Shown one piece after another: positions 52,654 through 62,098 of a DNA stretch of 64,000 nt (its first letter is position 1; each line of letters begins with the position of its first letter). The translations under genes and the position numbers were made by a program. Below the pieces are notes generated by a model. That model had not been told where the DNA came from. It did not search any database and saw only the letters and a program-made list of their open reading frames with translations. This DNA is from Frondihabitans sp. PhB188. GTDB taxonomy: Bacteria; Actinomycetota; Actinomycetes; Actinomycetales; Microbacteriaceae. The stretch covers positions 744,001 through 808,000 of the forward strand of contig NZ_RJUO01000001.1 of assembly GCF_003752365.1 (NCBI RefSeq), given 5' to 3'.

Positions 52654-53492
52654 TTGTCGGCTCCCCAGGTGGGCACGCTGTGCGTGGCGACGGAGTCGGG
52701 ATCGAGGCGGGGCTCGGGCGGCGTGGGGATGCCGGAGGGAGTTCCTGCGCCCGGGGAGTCGGCGTCGACCCCGAGACGGTCGATGCCGACAGCCTGGATC
52801 GGGACCGCCTGCGTCTGGTACCCGCCGGAGCGCTCGTCGCGGATCACGTTGCCACCCGAGAGCTCGATGACGCGGCGCTGCATCTGGTCGACGATGCCGG
52901 CGTCGTGCGTGGCCATGAGAACGGTGGTGCCGGAGGCGTTGATCCGGTCGAGGAGAGTCATGATGCCTGCGCTGGTGCTGGGGTCGAGGTTGCCGGTGGG
53001 CTCGTCGGCGAGGAGGATCGCCGGGCGGTTGACGATGGCGCGGGCGATCGCGACGCGCTGCTGCTCGCCGCCGGAGAGCTCGTGAGGAAGCCGCTGGGCC
53101 TTGCCTGCCAGGCCGACCATCTTGAGCACGTCGGGCACGGCCTCCTGGATGTAGCCGCGGCTCTTGCCGATCACCTGGAGCGTGAAGGCGACGTTGTCGA
53201 ACACCGACTTCTGCGGCAGGAGCCGGAAGTCCTGGAAGACGACGCCGAGGTTGCGGCGGAAGTACGGCACCTTGCGGCTCGACAGCGTGCCCAGCCGCTG
53301 CCCGAGCACGTGGATCTGGCCCTTCGACGGCTTCTCCTCTTTCAGCACGAGGCGGAGGAAGCTGGACTTGCCGGAACCGGAAGCACCCACGAGGAAGACG
53401 AACTCGCCCTTGAGAATCTCAAGGGAGATGCCGTTGAGCGCCGGGCGGGGGTTGCCGGCGTAGAACTTGGAGACCTCATCAAAGCGAATCAT
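52650..53492 (-). CDS. ftsE: Cell division ATP-binding protein FtsE with C-terminal extension
   Basis: ATPase of FtsEX, 280 residues from ATG 53492 ([11 protein letters not shown]). Walker A is [15 protein letters not shown], signature [16 protein letters not shown], Walker [16 protein letters not shown], His in MATHDAG. The ATPase ends near residue 225; a further ~55 residues rich in Pro, Asp and Ser are not in typical FtsE (about 225-230). A dispersed-word copy (52740-52750) lies in that extension. Confidence 0.95.
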   Translation of the reverse strand: MIRFDEVSKFYAGNPRPALNGISLEILKGEFVFLVGASGSGKSSFLRLVLKEEKPSKGQIHVLGQRLGTLSSRKVPYFRRNLGVVFQDFRLLPQKSVFDNVAFTLQVIGKSRGYIQEAVPDVLKMVGLAGKAQRLPHELSGGEQQRVAIARAIVNRPAILLADEPTGNLDPSTSAGIMTLLDRINASGTTVLMATHDAGIVDQMQRRVIELSGGNVIRDERSGGYQTQAVPIQAVGIDRLGVDADSPGAGTPSGIPTPPEPRLDPDSVATHSVPTWGADK

Positions 53493-53566
53493 GACGGGGG
53501 CAAGACTAGGCACGACGGCCGACAATTCGAGGCAGGCGCGCCTCTAATACGAAGGCTGTGAAAACC

Positions 53567-54676
53567 CTATTCGTCGTCCGAGCGCTTGCGCCAGCGGATG
53601 CCCGCCGAGAGGAAGCCGTCGAGGTCGCCGTCGAAGACGTTCGACGGGTTGTTGACCTCGAACTCGCTCCGGAGGTCTTTGACCATCTGGTAGGGGGCCA
53701 GCACGTACGAGCGGATCTGGTCGCCCCAGCTCGCGGTGATGTTGCCCGCGAGCTCCTTCTTCTTGGCGTTCTCCTCTTCGCGCTTGAGGATCAGCAGTCG
53801 CGACTGGAGCACGCGCATGGCGGCCGCGCGGTTCTGGATCTGGCTCTTCTCGTTCTGCATCGAGACGACGACGCCGGTCGGGATGTGGGTGATGCGCACC
53901 GCCGAGTCGGTGGTGTTGACCGACTGGCCGCCGGGGCCCGACGAGCGGAACACGTCGACGCGGATGTCGTTCTCGGGGATCTCGATGGCCTCGGTCTCTT
54001 CCATCAGCGGGATGACCTCGACGGCCGCGAAGCTCGTCTGGCGCTTGCCCGCCGCGCCGAACGGCGACATGCGGACGAGCCGGTGCGTGCCGGCCTCGAC
54101 GCTGAGCGTGCCGAAGGCGTAGGGCGCGTCGACCTCGAAGGTGGCCGACTTGATGCCCGCTTCTTCGGCGTAGCTGGTGTCCATCACGCTGACCTTGAAG
54201 CCGTGCTTCTCGGCGTACCGGAGGTACATGCGCAGGAGCATCTCGGCGAAGTCGGCGGCGTCGACGCCGCCGGCCCCGGCGCGGATGGTGATGACGGCCG
54301 GGCGCGGGTCGTACTCGCCGTCGAGGAGGGTCTGGATCTCGAGGGTGTCCATCATCGACTGGATGGCCTTCAGCTCGACCTGGGCCTCGTCGGCGCTCTC
54401 CTGGTCGTCGCCCTCGTTGGCCATCTCGACGAGCACCTCGAGGTCGTCGAGCCGCTGGCCGGTCGTCGTGATCTTGTCGAGCTCCGACTTGCGGTGGCTG
54501 AGGTCGCTGGTGACGCGCTGGGCGTTCTCGGTGTCGTTCCAGAGGTCGGGGTCGGACGCCTGCTGCTCGAGTTCGGCGATCTCGGTCTCGAGCCGCTCGA
54601 CGCCGATGACGGCGGAGATGTCGGCGAAGGTGGATCGCAGGGCGGCGATCCGGTCGGAGAAGTCGAGCTCGATCAT
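53567..54676 (-). CDS. prfB: Peptide chain release factor 2
   Basis: Reads UGA and UAA stops, 369 residues. The SPF recognition tripeptide is in [15 protein letters not shown] and the catalytic loop is [15 protein letters not shown]. The gene is one uninterrupted frame from ATG 54676, so the +1 programmed frameshift that regulates RF2 in E. coli is absent here. Upstream of ftsE on the same strand, with 74 bases between them. Confidence 0.96.
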   Translation of the reverse strand: MIELDFSDRIAALRSTFADISAVIGVERLETEIAELEQQASDPDLWNDTENAQRVTSDLSHRKSELDKITTTGQRLDDLEVLVEMANEGDDQESADEAQVELKAIQSMMDTLEIQTLLDGEYDPRPAVITIRAGAGGVDAADFAEMLLRMYLRYAEKHGFKVSVMDTSYAEEAGIKSATFEVDAPYAFGTLSVEAGTHRLVRMSPFGAAGKRQTSFAAVEVIPLMEETEAIEIPENDIRVDVFRSSGPGGQSVNTTDSAVRITHIPTGVVVSMQNEKSQIQNRAAAMRVLQSRLLILKREEENAKKKELAGNITASWGDQIRSYVLAPYQMVKDLRSEFEVNNPSNVFDGDLDGFLSAGIRWRKRSDDE

Positions 54677-54701
54677 GGTGGTCCAGCCTACCGGGCGCGG
54701 C

Positions 54702-55301
54702 TCAGCGGACCACGCCCGCCTCGTGCAGAGCGAGCTCGGCGAGCTGCCGCTGCTCGAGCGCGTCGCCCGCGCTCCAGGCGGCCACGGGATTCGGGTTGAT
54801 GCGCAGGAGCGCGTCGACGTCGCCGGAAGCCAGCGCCCGGAAGGCGAGGAGCTCCAGGCCGCCGTCGGTCTGCGCGAGCTTCCGGGTGACGCGCGCCCGG
54901 CGGACGAAGGCGAGGCGGGGTCGGAGCCACGCGAGCAGGATGATGCCGATCGGCACGAGTGCGACGACCAGCCCGGCGATCAGGCTGAGCTGCCCGACGA
55001 TCTCCTGCTGGCGCTGACCCGCGTCGACCAGCGTCGAGCCGGCGTCGCTCGCCCGCTGCAGGGGTGCGCTCGCGGTCGGCCCGATCAGGGGCACTCCCCC
55101 GAGCGTGTCCGCGGCGTCGGCCAGCCGGCTGCGGAAGTCCGACCCCGCCGTCTCGATGCTGCGGCCGACCTGCGCGAGAGTGGCGACGAGACCCGCGACC
55201 ACGGCGCCCAGAACGGCGAAGGCGACGATCCCTGCGAGAGCGGTCACGTCGGCGAGCGTCTGGCGGGCGCGGTGGGCGGCGTCGCCCGAGTAGATCTGCA
55301 T
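54702..55301 (-). CDS. Unknown two-span membrane protein
   Basis: A 199-residue protein from ATG 55301 ([19 protein letters not shown]); a GTG at 55391 would add 30 Pro/Gly-rich residues and looks less likely. Two hydrophobic helices ([20 protein letters not shown] and [21 protein letters not shown]) flank an extracytoplasmic region of about 80 residues predicted helical. The C-terminal 70 residues are cytoplasmic. Similar proteins are frequent in Micrococcales, but the function is not known. It follows the cysteine desulfurase gene. Confidence 0.75.
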   Translation of the reverse strand: MQIYSGDAAHRARQTLADVTALAGIVAFAVLGAVVAGLVATLAQVGRSIETAGSDFRSRLADAADTLGGVPLIGPTASAPLQRASDAGSTLVDAGQRQQEIVGQLSLIAGLVVALVPIGIILLAWLRPRLAFVRRARVTRKLAQTDGGLELLAFRALASGDVDALLRINPNPVAAWSAGDALEQRQLAELALHEAGVVR

Positions 55302-55409
55302 GGGCCGATTCTGCGCCTGTGCGGCCGCGCCCGTCGAGACGCCCGGATCGGGTCCAGTCGACGGCGAGAACCCCGGATCGGGGCGAGCCACCCGAGCGGC
55401 TGCGCGCGA

Positions 55410-56573
55410 CTAGCGCCCCAGGAGCGGCGCCCGGTCGGCGTAGCCGGCCCGGGTCGCCCGCGCGACGGCGTCGGGCAGCGCCGCGAGCAGCGCATCGACG
55501 TCGGCCTCGGTCGTGGTGTGGCCGACGGTGATCCGCAGCGCCCCGCGCGCCTCGTCGTCGCTGAGCCCCATGGCGAGCAGCACGTGCGACGCCTCGGGGA
55601 TCCCCGCCTGGCAGGCCGACCCGGTCGACACCGACACCCCGGCCGCATCGAGCAGGAAGAGCAGCGAGTCGCCCTCGCACCCCGGGAACGTGAAGTGCGC
55701 GTTGCCGGGCAGCCGGTCGACGGGGTCGCCTTGGAGGACGGCCGACGGCACGGCCGCGCGGACGCCGGCGATGACGCGGTCGCGCAGGGCGTCGTAGGGC
55801 TGATGGGGCGCACGCGCGGCGACGGCGAAGGCGACGGCGGCCGGGGCATCCTGCGTTCCGCTCCTCACCTGACGCTGCTGCCCGCCGCCGTGGATCAGGG
55901 GCACGACCGTCGCCGTGCGCGACAGCACGAGCGCGCCGATGCCGATCGGCCCGCCGATCTTGTGCGCCGAGACGCTGAGAGCATCGAGGCCCGAGGCCCG
56001 GAAGTCGATGGGCACCTGCCCGTACGCGGCCACGGCGTCGGAGTGCACGGGCACGCCGTACTCGGCCGCGAGCGCGACCACCTGGTCGACGGGCTGCAGG
56101 GTGCCGACCTCGTTGTTGGCCCACAGCAGCGTCACGAGAGCGACGTCGTCGTGCTCGGCGAGGGCGCGGCGCAGGAACTCGAGGCTCACGCGACCCAGCG
56201 CATCGAGCGGAATCCACTCGATCACGGCGCCCTCGTACCGCTCGAGCCATTCGACAGTGTCGACCGTGGCGTGGTGCTCGCCGCCGGGCACGAGGATCCG
56301 GGGGCGGGGGCGGTCGGCCTGCCGCGCCCACCACAGGCCCTTGACGGCGAGGTTCACCGACTCGGTGCCACCGGACGTGAAGACGACTTCGATGGGGTCG
56401 CAGCCGAGCGAGTCGGCGACGCGCTCGCGGGCCTCTTCGAGCACGCGCTTGGCGTTCTGGCCGGCGCTGTGGATGGACGAGGGGTTGCCGACGGCATGGA
56501 GCGCGTCGGTGTACGCGTCGATGGCCGCGGGGAGCATCGGCGTGGTCGCCGCGTGGTCGAGGTAGACGGCCAT
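55410..56573 (-). CDS. Cysteine desulfurase (NifS/IscS type)
   Basis: PLP enzyme that takes sulfur from cysteine, 387 residues from ATG 56573 with GAGAGGAG upstream. YLDHAATTPMLPAAIDAY start, PLP phosphate site SGGTESVNLAVKGL, Schiff-base lysine in SAHKIGGPIGIGALV, and the sulfur-relay Cys in SVSTGSACQAGIPEASHVLL. The gene is alone and not next to isc or suf genes. Genes of this type in actinobacteria are usually followed by mnmA for tRNA thiolation; here the membrane-protein gene follows. Confidence 0.93.
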   Translation of the reverse strand: MAVYLDHAATTPMLPAAIDAYTDALHAVGNPSSIHSAGQNAKRVLEEARERVADSLGCDPIEVVFTSGGTESVNLAVKGLWWARQADRPRPRILVPGGEHHATVDTVEWLERYEGAVIEWIPLDALGRVSLEFLRRALAEHDDVALVTLLWANNEVGTLQPVDQVVALAAEYGVPVHSDAVAAYGQVPIDFRASGLDALSVSAHKIGGPIGIGALVLSRTATVVPLIHGGGQQRQVRSGTQDAPAAVAFAVAARAPHQPYDALRDRVIAGVRAAVPSAVLQGDPVDRLPGNAHFTFPGCEGDSLLFLLDAAGVSVSTGSACQAGIPEASHVLLAMGLSDDEARGALRITVGHTTTEADVDALLAALPDAVARATRAGYADRAPLLGR

Positions 56574-56640
56574 GGGTGCTCCTCTCAGGGCGTGTTCGCC
56601 GGTTCTGTGCCGGTGGGCCCTCTTAAGTACTCTAAGACGC

Positions 56641-58704
56641 GTGTCTGACATCGAGCTCCTCCAGGGCGATCCCGCTCTCGTCGATTCCCTGCGCGATCTC
56701 GGCGTGAGGCCGGGCCCCGACGGGCCGACGCTGCGCGTCTGGTCGGGAGCCGCGTCGAGCATCGACCTGGTGATCGACGACGCGCCGTCCGAGCGGGTCG
56801 TGCCCCTGATGCGCGATGCGTCCGGCGTGTGGACCGGCTCCGACCCGCGGCTCGTTCCCGGGCGGCGCTACTGGCTGCGCGCCGACGGCGAGCCGACCGG
56901 GGTCGACGACGTCGTGACGCCGTTCGACCCGACGGTCAACCTGCTCGACCCGTACGCGCGCGGCCTCGCCCGCACGGGTCGCGGAGACTGGCGCGGAGTC
57001 GTGGTCGACGAGTCGTTCGACTGGGGCGGGGTGGGCAAGCCCCGCACGCCGCTCGATCACACCGTCGTCTACGAGGCGCACGTGCGCGGGTTCACCCGCC
57101 TGGCGCCCTTCGTTCCCGAAGACCTCCGCGGCACCTACGCGGGCCTCGCCCACGAGAACACCATCGCCTACCTGAGAGAGCTGGGCGTCACCGCCGTCGA
57201 GCTCCTCCCGGTGCACCACCACGTCGACGAGCAGCGCCTCGTCGCGCAGGGCTTCCAGAACTACTGGGGCTACAACACGCTGTCGTACTTCGCACCGCAT
57301 CCGGCCTACGCGTCGCGCGACGCCCAGCTCGGCGGGCCGTCGGCGGTGCTGCGCGAGTTCAAGGGCATGGTGCGGCTGCTGCATGCCGCCGGCATCGAGG
57401 TCTGGCTCGACGTCGTCTACAACCACACCGCCGAGGAGGGCGAGGGCGGCCCGGTGACGAGCCTGCGCGGCCTCGACAATCACTACTACCGCCACGACGA
57501 GGACGCCCGTCCCATCGACGTCACCGGCTGCGGCAACACCCTCGACACGAGCCTCCCCGCGGCGGCGCGCCTGGTGCTCGACAGCCTGCGGTACTGGGCG
57601 AACGACCTGCAGATCGACGGCTTCCGGTTCGACCTGGCGGCCACGCTCGGCCGCGGCGCCGACGCCGTCTACTCGCGCAACGCCCCGCTGCTGGAGGCCA
57701 TCGCCTCCGACCCGGCGCTCGAAGGCGTGAAGCTCGTCGCTGAGCCGTGGGACGTGGGGCTGGGCGGGTGGCAGACCGGCAACTTCCCGGACGGCTGGAG
57801 CGAGTGGAACGACCGCTTCCGCAATCGGGCCCGCGACTTCTGGCTGCGCGACATCGCCGACGCCCGCGTGCACGGCATCGCCTCGAACGGCCTCGGGTCG
57901 TTCGCCTCCAAGCTGTCGGGGTCGAGCAACATCTACGCGCACGACCGCGGCCCGCTCGCCGGCGTCAACTTCATCACGGCCCACGACGGCTTCACCCTGG
58001 CGGACGTCGTCGCCTACGACTCCAAGCACAACCTCCGGAACGGCGAGGGCAACCGCGACGGCACGGACGACAACAAGTCGTTCAACCACGGCGCCGAGGG
58101 CCCGACCGAGAACCCGTGGGTGCTCGACGCGCGTCGGCGGGCGTCGCGCAACCTGCTGGCGACGCTCTTCCTGTCGGCGGGCATCCCCCTGCTCACCGCG
58201 GGAGACGAGATCGGCCGCACGCAGCGCGGCAACAACAACGGGTACTGCAGCGACGACGAGATCTCGTGGGTCGACTGGCAGCTCGACGACGAGCGCGAAG
58301 CGCTGCTCGCCGACGCCAAGGCCCTGATCCGGCACCGCCGCGAGAACCCCGCGCTGCGGCCGGTGCGGTTCGGCGAGACCGGCAAGGTCACGCTCTCGGC
58401 CACCGACATGAGCTGGTACGGCCCCGACGGCCGGGAGGTGCTCCCGGAGGCGTGGAACGACCCCGGCTGCCGCACCCTGCAGTACCTCGCGGCCTCCACC
58501 CCCGAGGTCGAGGAGTTCAACCGCGTGCTCGTGGTCGTCCACGGCTCGGAGAGCCCGATCACGGTCACGCTGCCGTCGCACGAGGGCGTCGCCTCGTACG
58601 AGGTGCTCTGGACCAGCGGCGATGCCTTCGACCCCCAGCCCCGGAAGCCGGGCGACGCTCACGAGATCGTGGGGCCGACGGTGACGCTCTGGCGGGTGTC
58701 CTGA
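56641..58704 (+). CDS. glgX: Glycogen debranching enzyme (isoamylase-type GlgX/TreX)
   Basis: GH13 alpha-1,6-glucosidase of 687 residues. An N-terminal CBM48 (TLRVWSGAASSIDLVI) precedes the barrel: YEAHVRGFTRLAPFVPEDLRG, EVWLDVVYNHTAE, nucleophile Asp331 in DGFRFDLAATLG, acid Glu368 in LVAEPWDVGLGGWQTGNFP, and NFITAHDGFTLADVV. GTG 56641 is taken; the TACTCT eight bases before it suggests a leaderless start. It removes side chains from alpha-glucan; with GlgE and GlgB downstream it makes a glycogen gene group. Confidence 0.94.
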   Translation: MSDIELLQGDPALVDSLRDLGVRPGPDGPTLRVWSGAASSIDLVIDDAPSERVVPLMRDASGVWTGSDPRLVPGRRYWLRADGEPTGVDDVVTPFDPTVNLLDPYARGLARTGRGDWRGVVVDESFDWGGVGKPRTPLDHTVVYEAHVRGFTRLAPFVPEDLRGTYAGLAHENTIAYLRELGVTAVELLPVHHHVDEQRLVAQGFQNYWGYNTLSYFAPHPAYASRDAQLGGPSAVLREFKGMVRLLHAAGIEVWLDVVYNHTAEEGEGGPVTSLRGLDNHYYRHDEDARPIDVTGCGNTLDTSLPAAARLVLDSLRYWANDLQIDGFRFDLAATLGRGADAVYSRNAPLLEAIASDPALEGVKLVAEPWDVGLGGWQTGNFPDGWSEWNDRFRNRARDFWLRDIADARVHGIASNGLGSFASKLSGSSNIYAHDRGPLAGVNFITAHDGFTLADVVAYDSKHNLRNGEGNRDGTDDNKSFNHGAEGPTENPWVLDARRRASRNLLATLFLSAGIPLLTAGDEIGRTQRGNNNGYCSDDEISWVDWQLDDEREALLADAKALIRHRRENPALRPVRFGETGKVTLSATDMSWYGPDGREVLPEAWNDPGCRTLQYLAASTPEVEEFNRVLVVVHGSESPITVTLPSHEGVASYEVLWTSGDAFDPQPRKPGDAHEIVGPTVTLWRVS

Positions 58705-58724
58705 CTCGTGAGGGGCCACCTCGG

Positions 58725-59207
58725 ATGAGCTCGGCACCAGGAACTCCCGCCACCGTCGCCCTCGACGCCGCCGGGGTCCCCTTCACCCCGCACACCTACG
58801 CCCACGCCGACACGGCCTCCAGCTTCGGCGAAGAGGCCGCGGCACTGCTCGGCCTCGACGAGGGCCAGGTGTTCAAGACGCTGGTCGTCCAGGCCGACGA
58901 CGCCCTGGTCGTCGCGGTCGTTCCGGTCTCGGGCACGCTCGACCTCAAGAAGCTCGCGGCGGCAGTCGGCGCGAAGAAGGCGGCCATGGCCGATCCCGCT
59001 CTGGCGTCGAGGCGGACGGGCTACGTCGTCGGCGGCATCAGCCCGGTCGGGCAGAAGGCCCGGCTGCGCACGGTGATCGACGAGACCGCCGAGCTGTACG
59101 ACACGGTGTTCGTGTCGGGCGGGCGCCGGGGCTTCGACATCGAGCTCGCGCCCGCCGACCTTGCGCGCGTGACCGGGGCGGCGTTCGCCCCGGTGGCGCG
59201 CGGCTGA
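58725..59207 (+). CDS. YbaK/EbsC-type aminoacyl-tRNA deacylase (Cys-tRNA(Pro) deacylase-like)
   Basis: A 160-residue trans-editing domain protein. FGEEAAALLGLDEGQVFKTLV, VPVSGTLDLKKLAAAVGAKK and YVVGGISPVGQKARLRTVID are the YbaK pattern; Lys in VFKTLV is the essential residue. Such proteins clear mischarged tRNA(Pro) carrying Cys or Ala. ATG 58725. Its stop codon overlaps a copy of the dispersed word (59207-59217). Confidence 0.92.
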   Translation: MSSAPGTPATVALDAAGVPFTPHTYAHADTASSFGEEAAALLGLDEGQVFKTLVVQADDALVVAVVPVSGTLDLKKLAAAVGAKKAAMADPALASRRTGYVVGGISPVGQKARLRTVIDETAELYDTVFVSGGRRGFDIELAPADLARVTGAAFAPVARG

Positions 59208-59294
59208 GTTCCTGCGCCCCCTGCGCTTGCGGCTTCGGAGTTCGGGGTACATCCCGTCGCGGCGATGTCGGCGGCTCGGCGTACCGTTTCGGCC

Positions 59295-59633
59295 ATGAGC
59301 GACCAGACAGCACCCTCTTCCGCGAACAACCAGCCGACGAACGACGACGATGTCGAGCCCATGGCCACCGCCGGGCTCGGTGACGACCCTCTGGGCGACC
59401 AGGCGGCCGACCAGGGAGACACTCTCGGCGGCACCCGGCCCGACCCGTCCAATCCCGCATCGAAAGACCCGGAGGAGTGGGTGACCGGCGACGAGCCCAT
59501 GACACCCGCTCAGCGCAGCTACCTCGACACGCTCGCTCGCCAGGCCGGCGAGGAGCTGTCGGCCGACCTGACGAAGGCCGAGGCGAGCGAGCACATCGAC
59601 CGGCTCCAGCAGGAGACCGGACGCGGCGCGTAG
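59295..59633 (+). CDS. DUF3072 family protein
   Basis: A 112-residue very acidic protein. The first ~60 residues are disordered-looking (rich in Asp, Pro, Asn, Gly). The C-terminal 50 form the DUF3072 motif: DPEEWVTGDEPMTPAQRSYL, LARQAGEELSADLTKAEAS, HIDRLQQETG. The family is widespread in high-GC bacteria and often small and stress-linked, but its function is unproven. Looks soluble, without signal peptide. Confidence 0.85.
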   Translation: MSDQTAPSSANNQPTNDDDVEPMATAGLGDDPLGDQAADQGDTLGGTRPDPSNPASKDPEEWVTGDEPMTPAQRSYLDTLARQAGEELSADLTKAEASEHIDRLQQETGRGA

Positions 59634-60077
59634 CCGAACCTGCCGCCAGACGACGAGTGCCGCCCCGGCGGGTAGTCCGGAGCGGCACTTCGTGTCGTGC
59701 ACCGGGGAGAACGACTCGTCGTCCGCGTTTCGGGCGCGGCTCGCATGATTCGGGCATGCGAGTGCAGTCGTCGGCCGGTGCAGGGCCCATTCGGGTGGGG
59801 TCCTGAGAGATCGGGGCGGGAATGCCTCGATCGCCGGCCGGTCGACATCGACGGTTCGTCCTCCGCCGGCCCGGGCTTTCGGGACCCTGGCCTGCGGTGT
59901 GATGACGACATTACTGGTCCCCCATAGTGCGGACAACACGCGTGGACAAGTGTCGTGCACCCAGTACGGGGGGCATTCGGTCTATCCCCCGCAGCGTGGA
60001 CACTCACCTGTACCCCGAACGTGCTCGGCCGGGTACGGCATGGACGCGGCGTCACCCTGACCGGGTACGGTCGAAGC
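59634..60077. other. Intergenic region between the DUF3072 gene and glgE
   Basis: About 440 bases without a convincing gene. At 59656-59689 AGTGCCGC pairs with GCGGCACT and CCGG with CCGG, a plausible terminator for the DUF3072 gene. The part 59900-60060 is less GC-rich and contains repeated GTGGACA-like words (GCGTGGACAAGTGTC, GCGTGGACACTCACC). The glgE promoter should lie at its right end. Confidence 0.55.
60066..60071 (+). promoter_or_regulatory. Probable -10 element of a leaderless glgE transcript
   Basis: TACGGT lies six bases before the glgE GTG and no ribosome site exists, the usual arrangement for leaderless actinobacterial messages. A matching -35 was not obvious. Confidence 0.5.
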
Positions 60078-62090
60078 GTGGCGATCCCTACAGAATCCAG
60101 AGTCGGAACCCGAGTCGGCCGCATCCCCGTCATGGGGTTGCAGCCACGGACGCCGGACGACGTGTTCGATACCAAGGCCTTCGTCGGCGAGGTCGTGCCC
60201 TTCAGCGCCACCGTGTTCCGCGAGGGGCACGACATCATCGACGCAGCGCTCGTCGTGCTGGGCCCGGACGGCAGCGTCGGCCGCAGCCGGATGACCCCGG
60301 GAATCCCGGGCACCGACCGCTGGAGCGCCGAGTGGCTGTTCGAGTCCGAGGGCCTGCACACCTGGTGGGTCGAGTCGTGGAACGACGACTGGGCGACCTG
60401 GCTTCACGTGGCCGAGATCAAGGTGCCCGCTGAGCAGGATGTCGAGAACGTGCTCGCCCAGGGCACCGACCTCCTCCGCAAGGCCGCCGAGCGCGACCCC
60501 GCATCCGCCCTCTTCCGCGACGGCGCCAAGGCGATCGGCAACACGAACCTCTCATCTGCGGCCCGCCTGCGCGTGGCGACGGACTCCCGCATCGCCGCCG
60601 CACTCGCCGCCCAGCCGCTTGCGAGCCTGGTGACGCAGAGCGACCGCAAGCACGTGCGCGTCGAGCGCACCCGTGCGGGCGTCGGCAGCTGGTACGAGTT
60701 CTTCCCGCGCAGCGAGGGCGCCAAGCGACGCGACGACGGCTCGTGGCAGAGCGGCACCTTCCGTACGGCCGCCCGGCGACTGCCGGCGATCGCGCGCATG
60801 GGCTTCGACGTCGTCTACATCCCGCCGGTGCACCCGATCGGCACGACCTTCCGCAAGGGGCCGAACAACACGCTCGAGGCCGGCCCGGACGACCCCGGCT
60901 CGCCGTACGCCATCGGCTCCCCCGACGGCGGCCACGACGCCGTCCATCCCGAGCTCGGCACCGTCGCCGACTTCGAGTGGTTCGTCGGCGCCGCGAAGAA
61001 CGTGGGCCTCGAGCTCGCGCTCGACCTGGCGCTGCAGTGCTCGCCCGACCACCCGTGGGTCGAGGAGCACCCGGAGTGGTTCACGAAGCTGCCCGACGGC
61101 ACCATCGCCTATGCGGAGAACCCGCCGAAGAAGTACCAGGACATCTACCCGCTCAACTTCGACGTCGACTACGAGGGTCTGAGCGCCGAGATCCTGCGCA
61201 TCGTCCGCCTCTGGATCGACCGGGGCGTCACGATCTTCCGCGTCGACAACCCGCACACCAAGCCGGTCCACTTCTGGGAGTGGCTGCTCGCCGACATCCG
61301 CGAGGACCACCCCGAGGTGGTGTTCCTGGCCGAGGCGTTCACCAAGCCGGCGATGATGCAGGCGCTCGCCCAGGTCGGGTTCCAGCAGTCGTACACCTAC
61401 TTCACCTGGCGCAACGAGAAGTGGGAGCTCGAGGAGTACCTGAACGAGGTCTCACACGAGACCAGCCCCTGGTTCCGCCCGAACTTCTTCGTCAACACCC
61501 ACGACATCCTCACGCCGTACCTCCAGTACGGCGGAGTGCCCGCCTACAAGGTGAGGGCGGCGATCGCCGCGACCAGCTCCCCGACGTGGGGCGTCTACTC
61601 GGGCTACGAGCTCATCGAGAACGTGGCGCGTCCGGGCTCCGAAGAGAACATCGACAACGAGAAGTACGAGTTCAAACCGCGCGACTGGGCCGCCGAAGAG
61701 GCTGCCGGCGCCTCGATCGCGCCGTACCTGACGCTGCTGAACCGGATCCGCTCGCAGCACCCGGCGCTCCGGCAGCTCCGCAACGTGCACGTGCACTCGT
61801 GCGACGACGACGCGATCCTCGTCTTCTCGAAGTACCTCGACGGCCGCCACACGCGGTCCGGCCGTACCGACGGCATCATCGTCGTCGCGAACACCGATCC
61901 GCACTCCGCCCGAGAGACGATCGTGCGGCTCGATCCGAGCGCCTTCGGCGTCGAGCCCGGAACGCAGTTCACCGTGCGCGACCTCATCACCGGCCAGATC
62001 TGGACCTGGGGCGACGACAACTACGTCCGCCTCGACGCCTTCGTCGAACCCGCCCACATCCTGGCCGTCGACTACACCCGCGCCCCGTAG
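60078..62090 (+). CDS. glgE: Alpha-1,4-glucan:maltose-1-phosphate maltosyltransferase
   Basis: Extends alpha-glucan with maltosyl units from maltose-1-phosphate, 670 residues (GH13_3). The N-terminal helical S domain includes [19 protein letters not shown]. Barrel motifs: [35 protein letters not shown], nucleophile Asp390 in [17 protein letters not shown], acid/base Glu419 in [13 protein letters not shown], and [27 protein letters not shown] is typical of GlgE. Start GTG 60078 appears leaderless. glgB begins eight bases after its stop. Confidence 0.96.
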   Translation: MAIPTESRVGTRVGRIPVMGLQPRTPDDVFDTKAFVGEVVPFSATVFREGHDIIDAALVVLGPDGSVGRSRMTPGIPGTDRWSAEWLFESEGLHTWWVESWNDDWATWLHVAEIKVPAEQDVENVLAQGTDLLRKAAERDPASALFRDGAKAIGNTNLSSAARLRVATDSRIAAALAAQPLASLVTQSDRKHVRVERTRAGVGSWYEFFPRSEGAKRRDDGSWQSGTFRTAARRLPAIARMGFDVVYIPPVHPIGTTFRKGPNNTLEAGPDDPGSPYAIGSPDGGHDAVHPELGTVADFEWFVGAAKNVGLELALDLALQCSPDHPWVEEHPEWFTKLPDGTIAYAENPPKKYQDIYPLNFDVDYEGLSAEILRIVRLWIDRGVTIFRVDNPHTKPVHFWEWLLADIREDHPEVVFLAEAFTKPAMMQALAQVGFQQSYTYFTWRNEKWELEEYLNEVSHETSPWFRPNFFVNTHDILTPYLQYGGVPAYKVRAAIAATSSPTWGVYSGYELIENVARPGSEENIDNEKYEFKPRDWAAEEAAGASIAPYLTLLNRIRSQHPALRQLRNVHVHSCDDDAILVFSKYLDGRHTRSGRTDGIIVVANTDPHSARETIVRLDPSAFGVEPGTQFTVRDLITGQIWTWGDDNYVRLDAFVEPAHILAVDYTRAP

Positions 62091-62098
62091 GAGGCACC

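Noticed and set aside
50899-53085. A 728-codon plus-strand frame over ssrA, smpB, ftsX and ftsE
   Set aside because: It runs through the tmRNA and three clear minus-strand genes; no recognisable product.
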